Shown: positions 16,814 through 24,979 of the stretch, in pieces
Layout of the letters: each line of letters opens with the position of its first letter
Position numbering within the stretch: the first letter of the stretch is position 1
DNA from: Methanosarcinaceae archaeon
GTDB lineage: Archaea > Halobacteriota > Methanosarcinia > Methanosarcinales > Methanosarcinaceae
Assembly: GCA_016932675.1 (NCBI GenBank)
Contig: JAFGCK010000141.1
Span: 1 to 45,129 of the forward strand
Length of the DNA stretch: 45,129 bases
Direction: 5' to 3'
Program-made: the position numbers and the translations under genes
Notes under the pieces: generated by a model
Seen by the model: the letters and a program-made list of their open reading frames with translations, nothing else
Databases searched by the model: none
What the model was told of the DNA's origin: nothing

Positions 16814-17090
16814 ATCAACTATGTAGTTGTAGTTGCTTTAAATTCAGGCAGAACCGGGCAAACTTGGCCACCTGCAAATCCTGCATTTGTAGAAGTTCAG
16901 ACCCGCTTCCGCTAGTTGTAGAAACTTTGACCAAATACACAGGAGCTGCGACGAAGTTTGCGGCAACCTGCCGGATGTCTCGCTGATTAGCAAAAAATGA
17001 GAGTTCCAGACTCATTTTAAGACAACATAGACTTACATTACCGTACGAGTAAAATAGCAATAATTCGCATAGATACCATACGAAACAATT
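16814..17090. other. Intergenic region with short palindromes; possible decayed coding remnant
   Basis: About 280 bp. It holds a 14-bp palindrome CAACTA-TG-TAGTTG (16816-16829), a perfect 8-bp hairpin AAAATGAG / CTCATTTT (16994-17018), which could be a bidirectional terminator, and three degenerate copies of a CTACAA-[AC]-T motif on the minus strand. The middle part (16840-16985) is clearly less AT-rich than its flanks and is open on both strands (TLTKYTGAATKFAATCRMSR on the plus strand). I cannot assign it to a family. Confidence 0.4.
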
Positions 17091-18398
17091 ATGGTTCAGA
17101 TAGACAAACTCCACAAGCTTCTGAAAAATACCCCTCTTAATGCATTTATTGGCTGGACACTGGTTTTGCTGCTGGCACTGCTTGGAATAGGTAACTTCAT
17201 CTATGGCAGATTCATTTGGACCATACTGATCGCCTTTGTTATAAGCATAACAATAACACCTGCCATCAGAATGCATAAACTTTCAATAATGCCTTCGTGG
17301 TATTTTATTTTCATTGCCATCATGCCGATAATTGGAAGTTCCACTGCCTGGTTCTTCTTTTCCACCAGCATCCCGTTCTACGTTTCGGTTGCAACCATTG
17401 CACTGCTTATGGCTGCTGAGATTAACTGGTTCAGTTCGGTAAAGATGAACTACAAGTTTGCAATACTGCTTGTTATCGTCGCAACACTTGCAATATCAGG
17501 ACTGTGGCACCTTATAGAATGGCTGCTGGACATGTATCTTGGAACCAGTTATCTGCTTACCGGACAGACCCCTGATGCCATCAATGATGCCGTTATGCAC
17601 CAGTTCATCTATGCTACAATAGCTGGGATTGCGGCAGGGGTATTCTTCGGATGGTATTTCAGATCAGCTAAAAACACGGACATTGTCGATATTCCAACCA
17701 ACATATCGATGGGAACAGATGATTATATTACACACAGACCTCCAGCTCCCATACGAAGACTTCTGGGCATTTCCAACGAAAAACAGGTAATAGCAGCAAG
17801 AGTGATGCAGGCAGGACTGGCAATATTGCTGGTATTTGGAGTGTTCAGAAAGGACCTGTCCACCACCGTGAATGCAGCAACAGGACTTATTCTCATTTTT
17901 GTGCCCCATATAATCACACGCAAATATAACATCAAGCAGGATACAGGACTTGTACTGTGGCTAACATTGGCCATTTTCCTGCATACAGTGGGGACATTTG
18001 CATTCTATGACAACATTGACAAATGGGACCATGTTACTCATGCACTTTCAGCAAGTGTGGTTGCAGCAGCCGGATATACTATCATAAGAGCCATCGATAT
18101 CTACGTTGATGATATCTACATGCCGCCGGGAGTGCTCTTTATTTTTATTCTCATTTTTGTACTTGCAATGGGAGTTGTATGGGAAATGATCGAGTTTTTG
18201 AGTGATGAACTAACATCAAGACTTGGTTATAATGCCATACTCGCCCAGCACGGTATTGGTGACACGATGATGGATCTGATGTTCGACCTTTTCGGAGCTG
18301 TGCTTGCAGCAACATGGGGAACTGCCTATCTGTCTGATATATCCTACAGGCTGGCAGCTAAGTTTGATGAGATGGAAAACTTGAAAAATAGAAAATAG
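17091..18398 (+). CDS. Polytopic membrane protein with internal duplication (DUF2238/YjdF-like halves)
   Basis: 435 residues with about 11-12 membrane helices. The protein is two related halves. The first has LWHLIEWLLDMYLG ... TPDAINDAVMHQFIYATIAG; the second has VWEMIEFLSDELTS ... GIGDTMMDLMFDLFGAVLAA. Both carry the W-x-x-I-E-[WF]-L-x-D ... D-[AT]-[IV/M]-M-[HD]-x-x-[IF]-x pattern of YjdF-type proteins. The second half also has YDNIDKWDHVTHALSA, rich in residues able to bind metal. The inter-half loop (residues about 198-225) is polar. The function is unknown to me. It stands alone, convergent with the TraB gene. Confidence 0.72.
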   Translation: MVQIDKLHKLLKNTPLNAFIGWTLVLLLALLGIGNFIYGRFIWTILIAFVISITITPAIRMHKLSIMPSWYFIFIAIMPIIGSSTAWFFFSTSIPFYVSVATIALLMAAEINWFSSVKMNYKFAILLVIVATLAISGLWHLIEWLLDMYLGTSYLLTGQTPDAINDAVMHQFIYATIAGIAAGVFFGWYFRSAKNTDIVDIPTNISMGTDDYITHRPPAPIRRLLGISNEKQVIAARVMQAGLAILLVFGVFRKDLSTTVNAATGLILIFVPHIITRKYNIKQDTGLVLWLTLAIFLHTVGTFAFYDNIDKWDHVTHALSASVVAAAGYTIIRAIDIYVDDIYMPPGVLFIFILIFVLAMGVVWEMIEFLSDELTSRLGYNAILAQHGIGDTMMDLMFDLFGAVLAATWGTAYLSDISYRLAAKFDEMENLKNRK

Positions 18399-18461
18399 AG
18401 AAGGATTGTTGGATTCCTGATCTTAAATTCAAAATTGAAATTGAGATGAGGTCTTAGCTGT

Positions 18462-19868
18462 CTAACCCAGTCCAAGAGCTGCAAGACCTGCACTTATTCC
18501 GTTATGGATCATTTCCTGTGGATCGATACCCGTTACCTCAAGCATGACATAGACTCCCAGGAAGGTGCCGATCATGCTTCCAACATTTGCAAGGGCAGCC
18601 ACCAGTATGACCCTGAACACATTGTTCTTCATCATGTCGCCGGTTGACTCGATATCCGCCATTCCCTTAAAATCGTCTGTTGTCGGATTACGGTATTTCG
18701 CCTCGGTCAGTCCGGCAAACCAGCCCGCAGCCATCATCGGGTTCAGGGATGTCAGCCATGCAACCGAAAAGGCTGTCAACACTGAGTAGGGATGACCTCT
18801 TGCAATGATGGTTCCGGCGGCGCTGAGCACACCGTTGATAACGAACCACCAAGCAAAGGCCAGCATCATGGTCTCAAGTGGCACGCCTGAAATTATCAGT
18901 AATGCGAAAGTTGCAAGAGCAACGCCTACAATTAAAAAACCAAAGAGCTTCATAACACTGAAACGCTTTTTTGGCGCCTCTGTATCATATTCGATCCTGG
19001 GAAGGGTACTGGGGTCCTTAAGGTAACTCTGGATACCCGCCCTGTGCCCTGCACCAACGACAGCGACTATCTTCTTGCCTCCCCCCGCTGCAGCCTTCAG
19101 GAGATTTCTGGCCATATAGGCATCCCTCTCATCAATGAGGACCTTGACGGCATTGGGGGAGGTCTCCCTGAATTCCTCAACGAGCAGGGAAACGATGTCC
19201 TGGTTGGTGATGGTGTCCATATCGATATCCCTGGTGCCGCCGATACCAAGAACGGCGGCGATGAGCCCGGCAAGCATTTTCAGCTTCTCGGTGAAGCCCA
19301 TCTTGCTCCAGAAACGCTGGAGGGTCACCTGCACATTCCTGTCTATAAGCAGTACCCGGGCACCATTTGCCTCTGCCGCGTCCATGGCACTGATCATCTC
19401 GGCACCGGGCTGGATACCCATCTCGTCAGCGAACTTCTTCTGCACATGGGCCAGCAGCATATGTATTATATAGAAGTATACCTTGCCTTCATTCAGCAAT
19501 TCCTTCACAGGGATGGCCGTGTTCTCAACATTGCCCTTTAGTGAATCATACCTTGGCCTGCACAGCTCAACTGCCACAATATCAGGCTTTTCACGTTCTA
19601 TTGTGCTGACAACCTCCCTGACACTTTTCTCGGAGACGTGAGCCGTTCCCACGATTATGATCTCGGAAGGTGACCCTGAAACAGAATCTGCTGAAATTTC
19701 AGTTTCCAAGAATGATTCAGGGGTAACGACATCCCTTACAACGTCAAATTCTGTCTTCTCTGGTGCGGAAGAAACATCGCTGTTCTGCAGGTAGATGCTG
19801 CTCGAATCATTCAGATCATATCCACTGTGCACACCCTGGGAATCATCAAAATTACTTGATCCTGTCAA
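18462..19868 (-). CDS. TraB family protein (GumN/TIKI-related fold) with C-terminal membrane helices
   Basis: 468 residues. The TraB domain has its conserved GTAHVSEKSVREV (74-86), the VAVELCRPRYDSL block (98-110) and GAGHRAGI near 272. The first and third carry the conserved Gly/His/Glu residues proposed as an active site in the wider TIKI/TraB protease clan. The last 165 residues hold four to five membrane helices. An unusual feature is a 65-residue Ser/Asp-rich N-terminal extension before the domain. The start is TTG 19868, supported by SD GAGGAT six bases upstream. It lies 27 bp after the site-2 protease gene in the same direction, so the two are probably an operon. Confidence 0.88.
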   Translation of the reverse strand: MTGSSNFDDSQGVHSGYDLNDSSSIYLQNSDVSSAPEKTEFDVVRDVVTPESFLETEISADSVSGSPSEIIIVGTAHVSEKSVREVVSTIEREKPDIVAVELCRPRYDSLKGNVENTAIPVKELLNEGKVYFYIIHMLLAHVQKKFADEMGIQPGAEMISAMDAAEANGARVLLIDRNVQVTLQRFWSKMGFTEKLKMLAGLIAAVLGIGGTRDIDMDTITNQDIVSLLVEEFRETSPNAVKVLIDERDAYMARNLLKAAAGGGKKIVAVVGAGHRAGIQSYLKDPSTLPRIEYDTEAPKKRFSVMKLFGFLIVGVALATFALLIISGVPLETMMLAFAWWFVINGVLSAAGTIIARGHPYSVLTAFSVAWLTSLNPMMAAGWFAGLTEAKYRNPTTDDFKGMADIESTGDMMKNNVFRVILVAALANVGSMIGTFLGVYVMLEVTGIDPQEMIHNGISAGLAALGLG

Positions 19869-19895
19869 TTATTATCCTCTTGAACTGTTTTGAAC

Positions 19896-20990
19896 TTATT
19901 CATTCAGCAACATCATCGTACGCATAAGATCCGATCTTGAAAGAATGCCTGCCAGCTCATCGCCGCTTACTACCAGCAGACGCCCGATGTTATTTGTAGT
20001 CATGACCTTGAACGCATCGGATGCTGTGTCCTCGGGGGATACCGAAATTATATCCCGGGTCATAATATCAGACACAAGGGTTGCAAAACGGTCGTGCGGA
20101 AGGATGTTACGTATATCTGTAAATGTCACAATCCCTTTTAAAGAGTTGCCCTGGATCACAGGATAACCCAGATGCTTGTGCTCGAACATGAACTTCGCAA
20201 GTTCTTCCACAGTAATGTCCGGTGGCACGGAAACAACATCTTCTGTCATGATTTCCCTGACACTGTACTTTTCCAGAAGTATGGAAATGGTGGTTGATTT
20301 ATCCTCCTCTGAAGCACCGATATATACAAAAAATGCTATCAGGATCAGCCATGGATTGGGGATCAGCAGTCCCAGGATCCCCATCAGAAAGGCAAACATC
20401 TTCCCAAAACTGGCAGCATAATGAGTGGCCTTGATGTAACTCATCCTCTTTGCATACCATGCCCTGAGCAAGCGCCCGCCGTCCATGGGGAATGCAGGAA
20501 GCAGGTTGAAGAGCCCGAGAAGTATATTGATAGAACCCAGAATATAGAACATCTGCCAGATAGACGTTCCTGCGTATCCCGGAACAGAGGAAGTTACAAT
20601 ATAGTTCGCCCCGAGCAGCATCGCACCGATAACAAGACTTACCAGAGGACCCGCAAAGGCCATTCTCAGTTCCTGGGAGGGAACCCTGGGGATCTCCTCC
20701 ATGGAAGAAACACCACCAAACAGAAGTAAAGTGATATCCCTGATCTCAACACCATAACTCTTTGCAATATAGGAATGACCGAGCTCATGTAATAGTATAC
20801 AGACAAAAAGCAGGATGGTTGTAAGCAGAGACAGAGCATAGTTAAGAATAAGCGGCTCAGTTCCTGCAAAACCAAACGGTGCCTCGTTGGTGGAGAAGAC
20901 CAGAGCAAAAACAGGCAGGATCAGCAGAAAAGTGATATGAAGTTTTACAGGTATTCCCATTACACTCCCGATCTTGAACGATGACTTCAT
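19896..20990 (-). CDS. Site-2 protease family zinc metalloprotease with two CBS domains (M50)
   Basis: An intramembrane metalloprotease of the S2P/M50 family. HELGH (68-72) within a membrane helix gives two zinc-ligating His and the catalytic Glu; FPMDGGR (168-173) gives the third ligand, Asp170. About six membrane helices span residues 18-225. The C-terminal 120 residues are two CBS domains (first repeat DVVSVPPDITVEELAKFMFE, second DIISVSPEDTASDAF), which in other archaeal S2Ps bind adenine nucleotides. The length (364) fits the MJ0392-like group. It lies directly upstream of the TraB gene, suggesting shared membrane-protein turnover. ATG 20990 has AAGG just upstream. Confidence 0.93.
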   Translation of the reverse strand: MKSSFKIGSVMGIPVKLHITFLLILPVFALVFSTNEAPFGFAGTEPLILNYALSLLTTILLFVCILLHELGHSYIAKSYGVEIRDITLLLFGGVSSMEEIPRVPSQELRMAFAGPLVSLVIGAMLLGANYIVTSSVPGYAGTSIWQMFYILGSINILLGLFNLLPAFPMDGGRLLRAWYAKRMSYIKATHYAASFGKMFAFLMGILGLLIPNPWLILIAFFVYIGASEEDKSTTISILLEKYSVREIMTEDVVSVPPDITVEELAKFMFEHKHLGYPVIQGNSLKGIVTFTDIRNILPHDRFATLVSDIMTRDIISVSPEDTASDAFKVMTTNNIGRLLVVSGDELAGILSRSDLMRTMMLLNE

Positions 20991-21176
20991 GCCTTAATGT
21001 TAGATAAGCTTCGTATATAATTTTATCCGGGAATGAGGCGCAGAACATTGAATCTGGAATATAGTTTTTTAATACTTTCACCATGCTTGGATCATGTGTA
21101 TATATATTGCAGACAGATCACTGTCCAGCACAGGCTTGGTGCACACACGTCTTACGCGTTTCAAGACATGGTGTCA

Positions 21177-22373
21177 TCAGCCTTTCCCCTCTTGGCTTTT
21201 ATCAAGATCATCAAGGGCTTTTCCCAGATCACCAATGAACATGTCAATGATCTCAATATTAAGATGGGGCATGATCACCAGCCTCAATGCCTTTTGGTCC
21301 TGGGTAATGGAAACGTGCCAGCCGTATTCCCTTGAAAGCCTTGTGCGAAGTGCCGCAGGATGAGGGACATCCAGTGCCACAACATTCATTACAGGATCGA
21401 TTACCGGCCGGATCCCGATATCCTTTGCACTTTTCACAAGATATCGGGTAAGATTCATGCACCTGCTGACTATCTTTGTGTATCCTTCCTTACCAAGTAA
21501 CTTCATTACCGCATAGGTCGCTGCAACAGCAGCCCCACTTCGGGTTCCGGTCAGGGTGTACTGGGTATCGACAGTAAGGTAGGGTGCGTGAACCCTCAGA
21601 TTATCAATATACCCAAAATCCCTGAAGAGCAGGACTCCCGAAGGAATGGTGCCAAGACCCATCTTGTGAGGATCTGTTGCTATCGAGGTAACCCCCGGAA
21701 GTGAAAAATCGAACCTGTGTTCCCCAGGAAGAAAAGGTATCACAAAACCGCCAAATGCTGCATCGATATGCAGGGGAAGGTCCTTAGATACCGCAAGGTC
21801 CGATATCACTTCTATGGGATCTACCTGGCCAAACTCTGTCGTGCCCGCAATTGCGACCAGCCCAACAGTATGCTCATCTATCAGAGATTCCATTGCTTTA
21901 ACAGAAACTTTCATTTCATGGTCCAGATTCGCCTTTCTGACCTCTATACCAAGTATATCGGAAACCTTGTCAAAAGAAAAATGAGCTGATGCAGGAACCA
22001 CGATATTCTGCCTGGCCTTTGGGCTGTCACATGATCCATTATCTCTTAATCTATTATCTCTTGAAAAATTACGCATTGCGCGCACAGCCTGTATATTGGA
22101 TTCAGTCCCGCCGGTTGTAAGGTATCCTTCAGCGGAATTACAACCGTATATCCCGCCCAGCATCAGGATTATTTCTTTTTCCATATCATGGGTTCCCCTG
22201 AAAAGACCGAAATCACCCATATTCGATTCAATGAACTGCATATGAGCCTTGACAGCTATTTCATGCGGGTAGGTGCACATGGAGCTGAGGACACGCTGGT
22301 ATCTGAAGTCCTTTTTTTTTGCATTGCCAAGAAGAGAGAAGATTTCCTCTTCGCTTAATCCGATTTCGTTCAT
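21177..22373 (-). CDS. mfnA: L-tyrosine decarboxylase (methanofuran biosynthesis)
   Basis: A PLP-dependent decarboxylase that makes tyramine, a building block of methanofuran; related proteins also decarboxylate aspartate for coenzyme A. The PLP lysine is in [16 protein letters not shown], with [10 protein letters not shown] upstream and the substrate-loop [16 protein letters not shown] nearer the N-terminus. I take ATG 22373 as the start (398 aa). An in-frame ATG at 22388 would add five residues, but a TTTAAATAT box at about 22402-22410 and the family's usual [11 protein letters not shown] opening favour the shorter form. The insertion [20 protein letters not shown] after about residue 105 is longer than in most homologues. 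The gene runs away from oriC. Confidence 0.93.
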   Translation of the reverse strand: MNEIGLSEEEIFSLLGNAKKKDFRYQRVLSSMCTYPHEIAVKAHMQFIESNMGDFGLFRGTHDMEKEIILMLGGIYGCNSAEGYLTTGGTESNIQAVRAMRNFSRDNRLRDNGSCDSPKARQNIVVPASAHFSFDKVSDILGIEVRKANLDHEMKVSVKAMESLIDEHTVGLVAIAGTTEFGQVDPIEVISDLAVSKDLPLHIDAAFGGFVIPFLPGEHRFDFSLPGVTSIATDPHKMGLGTIPSGVLLFRDFGYIDNLRVHAPYLTVDTQYTLTGTRSGAAVAATYAVMKLLGKEGYTKIVSRCMNLTRYLVKSAKDIGIRPVIDPVMNVVALDVPHPAALRTRLSREYGWHVSITQDQKALRLVIMPHLNIEIIDMFIGDLGKALDDLDKSQEGKG

Positions 22374-22493
22374 TTGCACTGCACACATGAATATTATCAG
22401 ATATTTAAAACCATTGTATCTGAAAAAGAAAGTTAAAGAATAAGTAGTCTTAGACTATTGTATTAGTCTTGGATCTCTGGAACTGTTCATTGT

Positions 22494-22525
22494 TCTGTTG
22501 TATTTTATTTTTCTGTTGTATTCTA
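22494..22525. repeat. Short direct repeat at the left edge of oriC
   Basis: TCTGTTGTATT-T-TA (about 22494-22507) and TCTGTTGTATT-C-TA (about 22512-22525) are nearly identical 14-mers. They lie just outside the left-hand origin box. Their role is unknown. Confidence 0.45.
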
Positions 22526-22553
22526 TTGTCATCAGGTCCTGTTTCCAGGAGGG

Positions 22554-22579
22554 CTACCCCATTGTTTCTACTGGAAGAC
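22554..22579 (-). promoter_or_regulatory. Origin recognition box (left, inverted)
   Basis: Read on the minus strand: GTCTTCCAGTAGAAACAATG then GGGTAG. A weaker half-match (TCCTGGAAACAGGA, minus strand) lies next to it at about 22538-22551. Confidence 0.8.
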
Positions 22580-22690
22580 TGATTTTTATTGCTGCCTATT
22601 GTAAAAGTAATCTTTATATATTATTAAGCATATACTTACACAACCAGATTTTTTTTGAAATTTTAAAAAAAGTGTTTAACATCTTTTTTT
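22580..22690. other. AT-rich duplex unwinding element of oriC
   Basis: A segment with very few G or C, including TCTTTATATATTATTAAGCA and long T and A runs (TTTTTTTT at 22650-22657; TTTTAAAAAAA after it), lying exactly between the opposed ORB sites. Confidence 0.65.
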
Positions 22691-22691
22691 G

Positions 22692-22716
22692 CTTTCCAGT
22701 TGAAACCGCAGGGTCT
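22692..22716 (+). promoter_or_regulatory. Origin recognition box (right 1)
   Basis: CTTTCCAGTTGAAACCGCAG followed by GGTCT; full TTCCAGTTGAAAC core plus a G-run. Confidence 0.8.
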
Positions 22717-22730
22717 CTCTGGTTTATAAA

Positions 22731-22755
22731 TGCTCCAGTTGAAATAAGGGGGTTT
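22731..22755 (+). promoter_or_regulatory. Origin recognition box (right 2)
   Basis: TGCTCCAGTTGAAATAAGGG followed by GGTTT; core TCCAGTTGAAA and a five-G run. A mini-box ACTCCACAGGAAACTA follows at 22757-22772. Confidence 0.8.
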
Positions 22756-22865
22756 AACTCCACAGGAAACTACATGGTTTATATTAAGCTGGGTTTTGAA
22801 TATAGCATGTTCTTGTAAAATGTCTACCGATGCTTTTATTATAATTGTTAGCTTAAAACTTTTTT

Positions 22866-22890
22866 AGTTCCACTTGAAGTAAAGGGGTCT
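22866..22890 (+). promoter_or_regulatory. Origin recognition box (right 3)
   Basis: AGTTCCACTTGAAGTAAAGG followed by GGTCT. It lies about 110 bp beyond the other boxes and closest to cdc6. Confidence 0.75.
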
Positions 22891-23033
22891 AAACCATAAG
22901 CATTAATAACCTACTTTTCGTATGTATCCTTTGGAACAAGAGAGGTGGATGAAAAACGCTCTAGTATCTTTACAGTTCACGTTCCCTAAATAATGCAACA
23001 GCCTTTTTACTGAATGGACAGGGTGACATAAAA

Positions 23034-24269
23034 ATGCAAAACAAGTCGTTGGATGGTTTATTTCAGGAATTGTTGGAAAGCGAACCTATCTTCAAGAACA
23101 AGGAGGTTCTAAGGCATTCCTACACTCCGGATTCTTTGGTTCACAGGGATGATCAGATCAATAGTCTTGCTTCTATTCTGGTTTCTGCTTTAAGGGGCGA
23201 TACCCCTTCAAACATTCTTATTTATGGTAAGACAGGTACAGGAAAAACTGCTGTTACCCGCCATGTGGGTATTGAGCTCGAAAGAAAAGGCGAATCCCTT
23301 GGTACATCATGTAAAGTGGTATATCTCAATTGCGAGGTAATAGATACCCAGTACAGGTTACTTGCCAATCTTTCAAGGCAGTTTGGTGAGGATGTCCCTA
23401 TGACCGGATGGCCCACAGATCAGGTATTTGCGAAGTTCAAGGAAGCCATTGATTCTGAAAAGCAGGTTATTATCATAATTCTTGATGAGATAGACAAGCT
23501 GATCAAGAAAGGCGATGATGTTCTTTATAACCTCTCCCGCATAAACACGGATCTCGCACATGCAAAGGTAAGTATGATCGGTGTTTCCAACGATCTGAAA
23601 TTCACCGAATTCCTGGATCCCAGGGTAAAGAGCTCACTGGGTGAGGAAGAGATAATCTTTCCTCCTTATGATGCGGACCAGATTAGTGATATTCTTCATG
23701 AAAGGGCCCAGATCGCATATAAGGAGAATGCGCTCGATGAGATGGTGATCCCTCTCTGTGCTGCGTTCGCTGCCCAGGAGCATGGTGATGCAAGACGTGC
23801 GCTGGACCTCCTAAGGGTTGCGGGCGAGATTGCAGAACGCGAGAACAAGCCAAGGGTCGAGGAACAGCATGTAAAGAATGCGCAGGAGAAGATCGAAGTA
23901 GATCGCGTGGTAGAGGTCGTGCGCACGCTTCCAACCCAGTCCAAGCTTGCTCTCTATAGTGTCATACTCTTGCGCAACAACGGCTACAGGAACGTCACGA
24001 CAGGTGAGGTCTACAATGTTTACCGCCAGCTTTGTATCAATGTTGATATGGATATCCTGACCCAGCGCAGGGTCACCGATCTGATGTCCGAGCTGGATAT
24101 GCTGGGCATAGTGAACGCTGTGGTGGTAAGCAAGGGCAGGTACGGCAGGACAAAGGAAATAGTCCTGAGCGTCCCAATAACAAGCACAAAGAAAGTTCTC
24201 TTCGAGGATTACAGGCTAAAACCGCTGGATGGTTTCAAGCCCGTAATGACGACTCAGCTGCATCTATGA
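23034..24269 (+). CDS. cdc6: Orc1/Cdc6 replication initiator ATPase
   Basis: Binds the origin boxes, opens DNA and loads MCM. 411 residues, the normal length. AAA+ motifs: Walker A GKTGTGKT (65-72), Walker B IIILDEID (147-154), sensor 1 MIGVSND (181-187) and sensor 2 in the GDARRALDLLRVAGE helix (about 250). The last 110 residues form the winged helix that contacts ORB DNA (LYSVILLRNNGYRNVTTGEV, YGRTKEIVLSV). ATG 23034 has SD GGTGA 8 nt upstream. Its place directly beside the ORB array indicates it is the initiator of this origin. It is convergent with the signal peptidase gene, with 5 bp between stops. Confidence 0.97.
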   Translation: MQNKSLDGLFQELLESEPIFKNKEVLRHSYTPDSLVHRDDQINSLASILVSALRGDTPSNILIYGKTGTGKTAVTRHVGIELERKGESLGTSCKVVYLNCEVIDTQYRLLANLSRQFGEDVPMTGWPTDQVFAKFKEAIDSEKQVIIIILDEIDKLIKKGDDVLYNLSRINTDLAHAKVSMIGVSNDLKFTEFLDPRVKSSLGEEEIIFPPYDADQISDILHERAQIAYKENALDEMVIPLCAAFAAQEHGDARRALDLLRVAGEIAERENKPRVEEQHVKNAQEKIEVDRVVEVVRTLPTQSKLALYSVILLRNNGYRNVTTGEVYNVYRQLCINVDMDILTQRRVTDLMSELDMLGIVNAVVVSKGRYGRTKEIVLSVPITSTKKVLFEDYRLKPLDGFKPVMTTQLHL

Positions 24270-24274
24270 TATGA

Positions 24275-24835
24275 TCAGAAGCTTGGGAGCATCAGTCTCA
24301 GATACCCCACATAAGGTATTCTGTACTCTGCTACGCCTATCACCCATTCTTCCTTCACGGGCAGGAGATAACTTACCTGGCCCTGCTGGTCGTAGTATCT
24401 GTTCGTTATTTCGTTGTCTCCCTTGGTGATATAACCTGAATGGGGTGCAACCGGCCCTCCTTCCCACATGGGCTCTCCCTCCCCTACAAAATACATTGCC
24501 CTGTGGATGATGGGGGTTACTCCTTCCCTCCCATATGGTCTGTACAATATTACATCTCCGTAATTTCCGAAGGATATGTGACCACCCATGCCTTCTTCAT
24601 AGGTCACGATCTCGGTCCGGTCGATACTTTTGATGAAAATGATATCACCGATGTTCATATGTGGTTCCATGCTCCCGGATTCAACAGCAACCATCGGGGT
24701 CCACATCCCGAACACCACCTGTGAGAACGAGGCAAATACAAACACGGCTAAGAACACCGATAAGATATCGCGGGCAAGTGATACGTAAAACCTGTCACTT
24801 TCTTTAAAGGCCTTATATTTTTCTTTCAAGGTCAT
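24275..24835 (-). CDS. Signal peptidase I (archaeal, S26B-like)
   Basis: Membrane serine protease that cleaves signal peptides. From ATG 24835 (186 aa) there is one N-terminal membrane helix (ARDILSVFLAVFVFASFSQV), then the catalytic serine in VESGSMEPHMNIGDIIF and the catalytic His in TPIIHRAM. These give the Ser/His active site of archaeal and ER-type enzymes; the later KGDNEITNRYY is the usual GDN box. The frame is open upstream to 25147, but that would overlap the PolD small subunit. An intermediate ATG at 24949 adds a second hydrophobic segment and cannot be excluded. I choose 24835 because it leaves 144 bp for the two divergent promoters and gives the usual archaeal layout. Confidence 0.85.
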   Translation of the reverse strand: MTLKEKYKAFKESDRFYVSLARDILSVFLAVFVFASFSQVVFGMWTPMVAVESGSMEPHMNIGDIIFIKSIDRTEIVTYEEGMGGHISFGNYGDVILYRPYGREGVTPIIHRAMYFVGEGEPMWEGGPVAPHSGYITKGDNEITNRYYDQQGQVSYLLPVKEEWVIGVAEYRIPYVGYLRLMLPSF

Positions 24836-24979
24836 TTTTTCCTGCCTCAGGTAGAATACAAAAGGATATTTTAGGATTAGGAATATACTAGCAGCCAATA
24901 AAATCTTAACGTATGGATTATTACTTATCCTGTCTATTATAGAATCCATAATCCTTTCAAACTCTTCCGCCGATCCACC

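Larger units (their letters stand above)
22535..22895. other. Chromosomal replication origin (oriC) with ORB elements
   Basis: The 645-bp gap upstream of cdc6 contains several copies of the archaeal origin recognition box: a TTCCAGT-x-GAAA core followed by a G-run. A minus-strand copy lies at 22554-22579 (GTCTTCCAGTAGAAACAATG + GGGTAG). Plus-strand copies lie at 22692-22716 (CTTTCCAGTTGAAACCGCAG + GGTCT), 22731-22755 (TGCTCCAGTTGAAATAAGGG + GGTTT) and 22866-22890 (AGTTCCACTTGAAGTAAAGG + GGTCT). A partial copy, ACTCCACAGGAAACTA, is at 22757-22772. Boxes in opposite orientation flank a very AT-rich segment (22580-22690), the expected unwinding element. With cdc6 140 bp downstream and the PolD small subunit next, this is the classic archaeal oriC arrangement. 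The strand asymmetry and exact limits are my reading. Confidence 0.85.
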
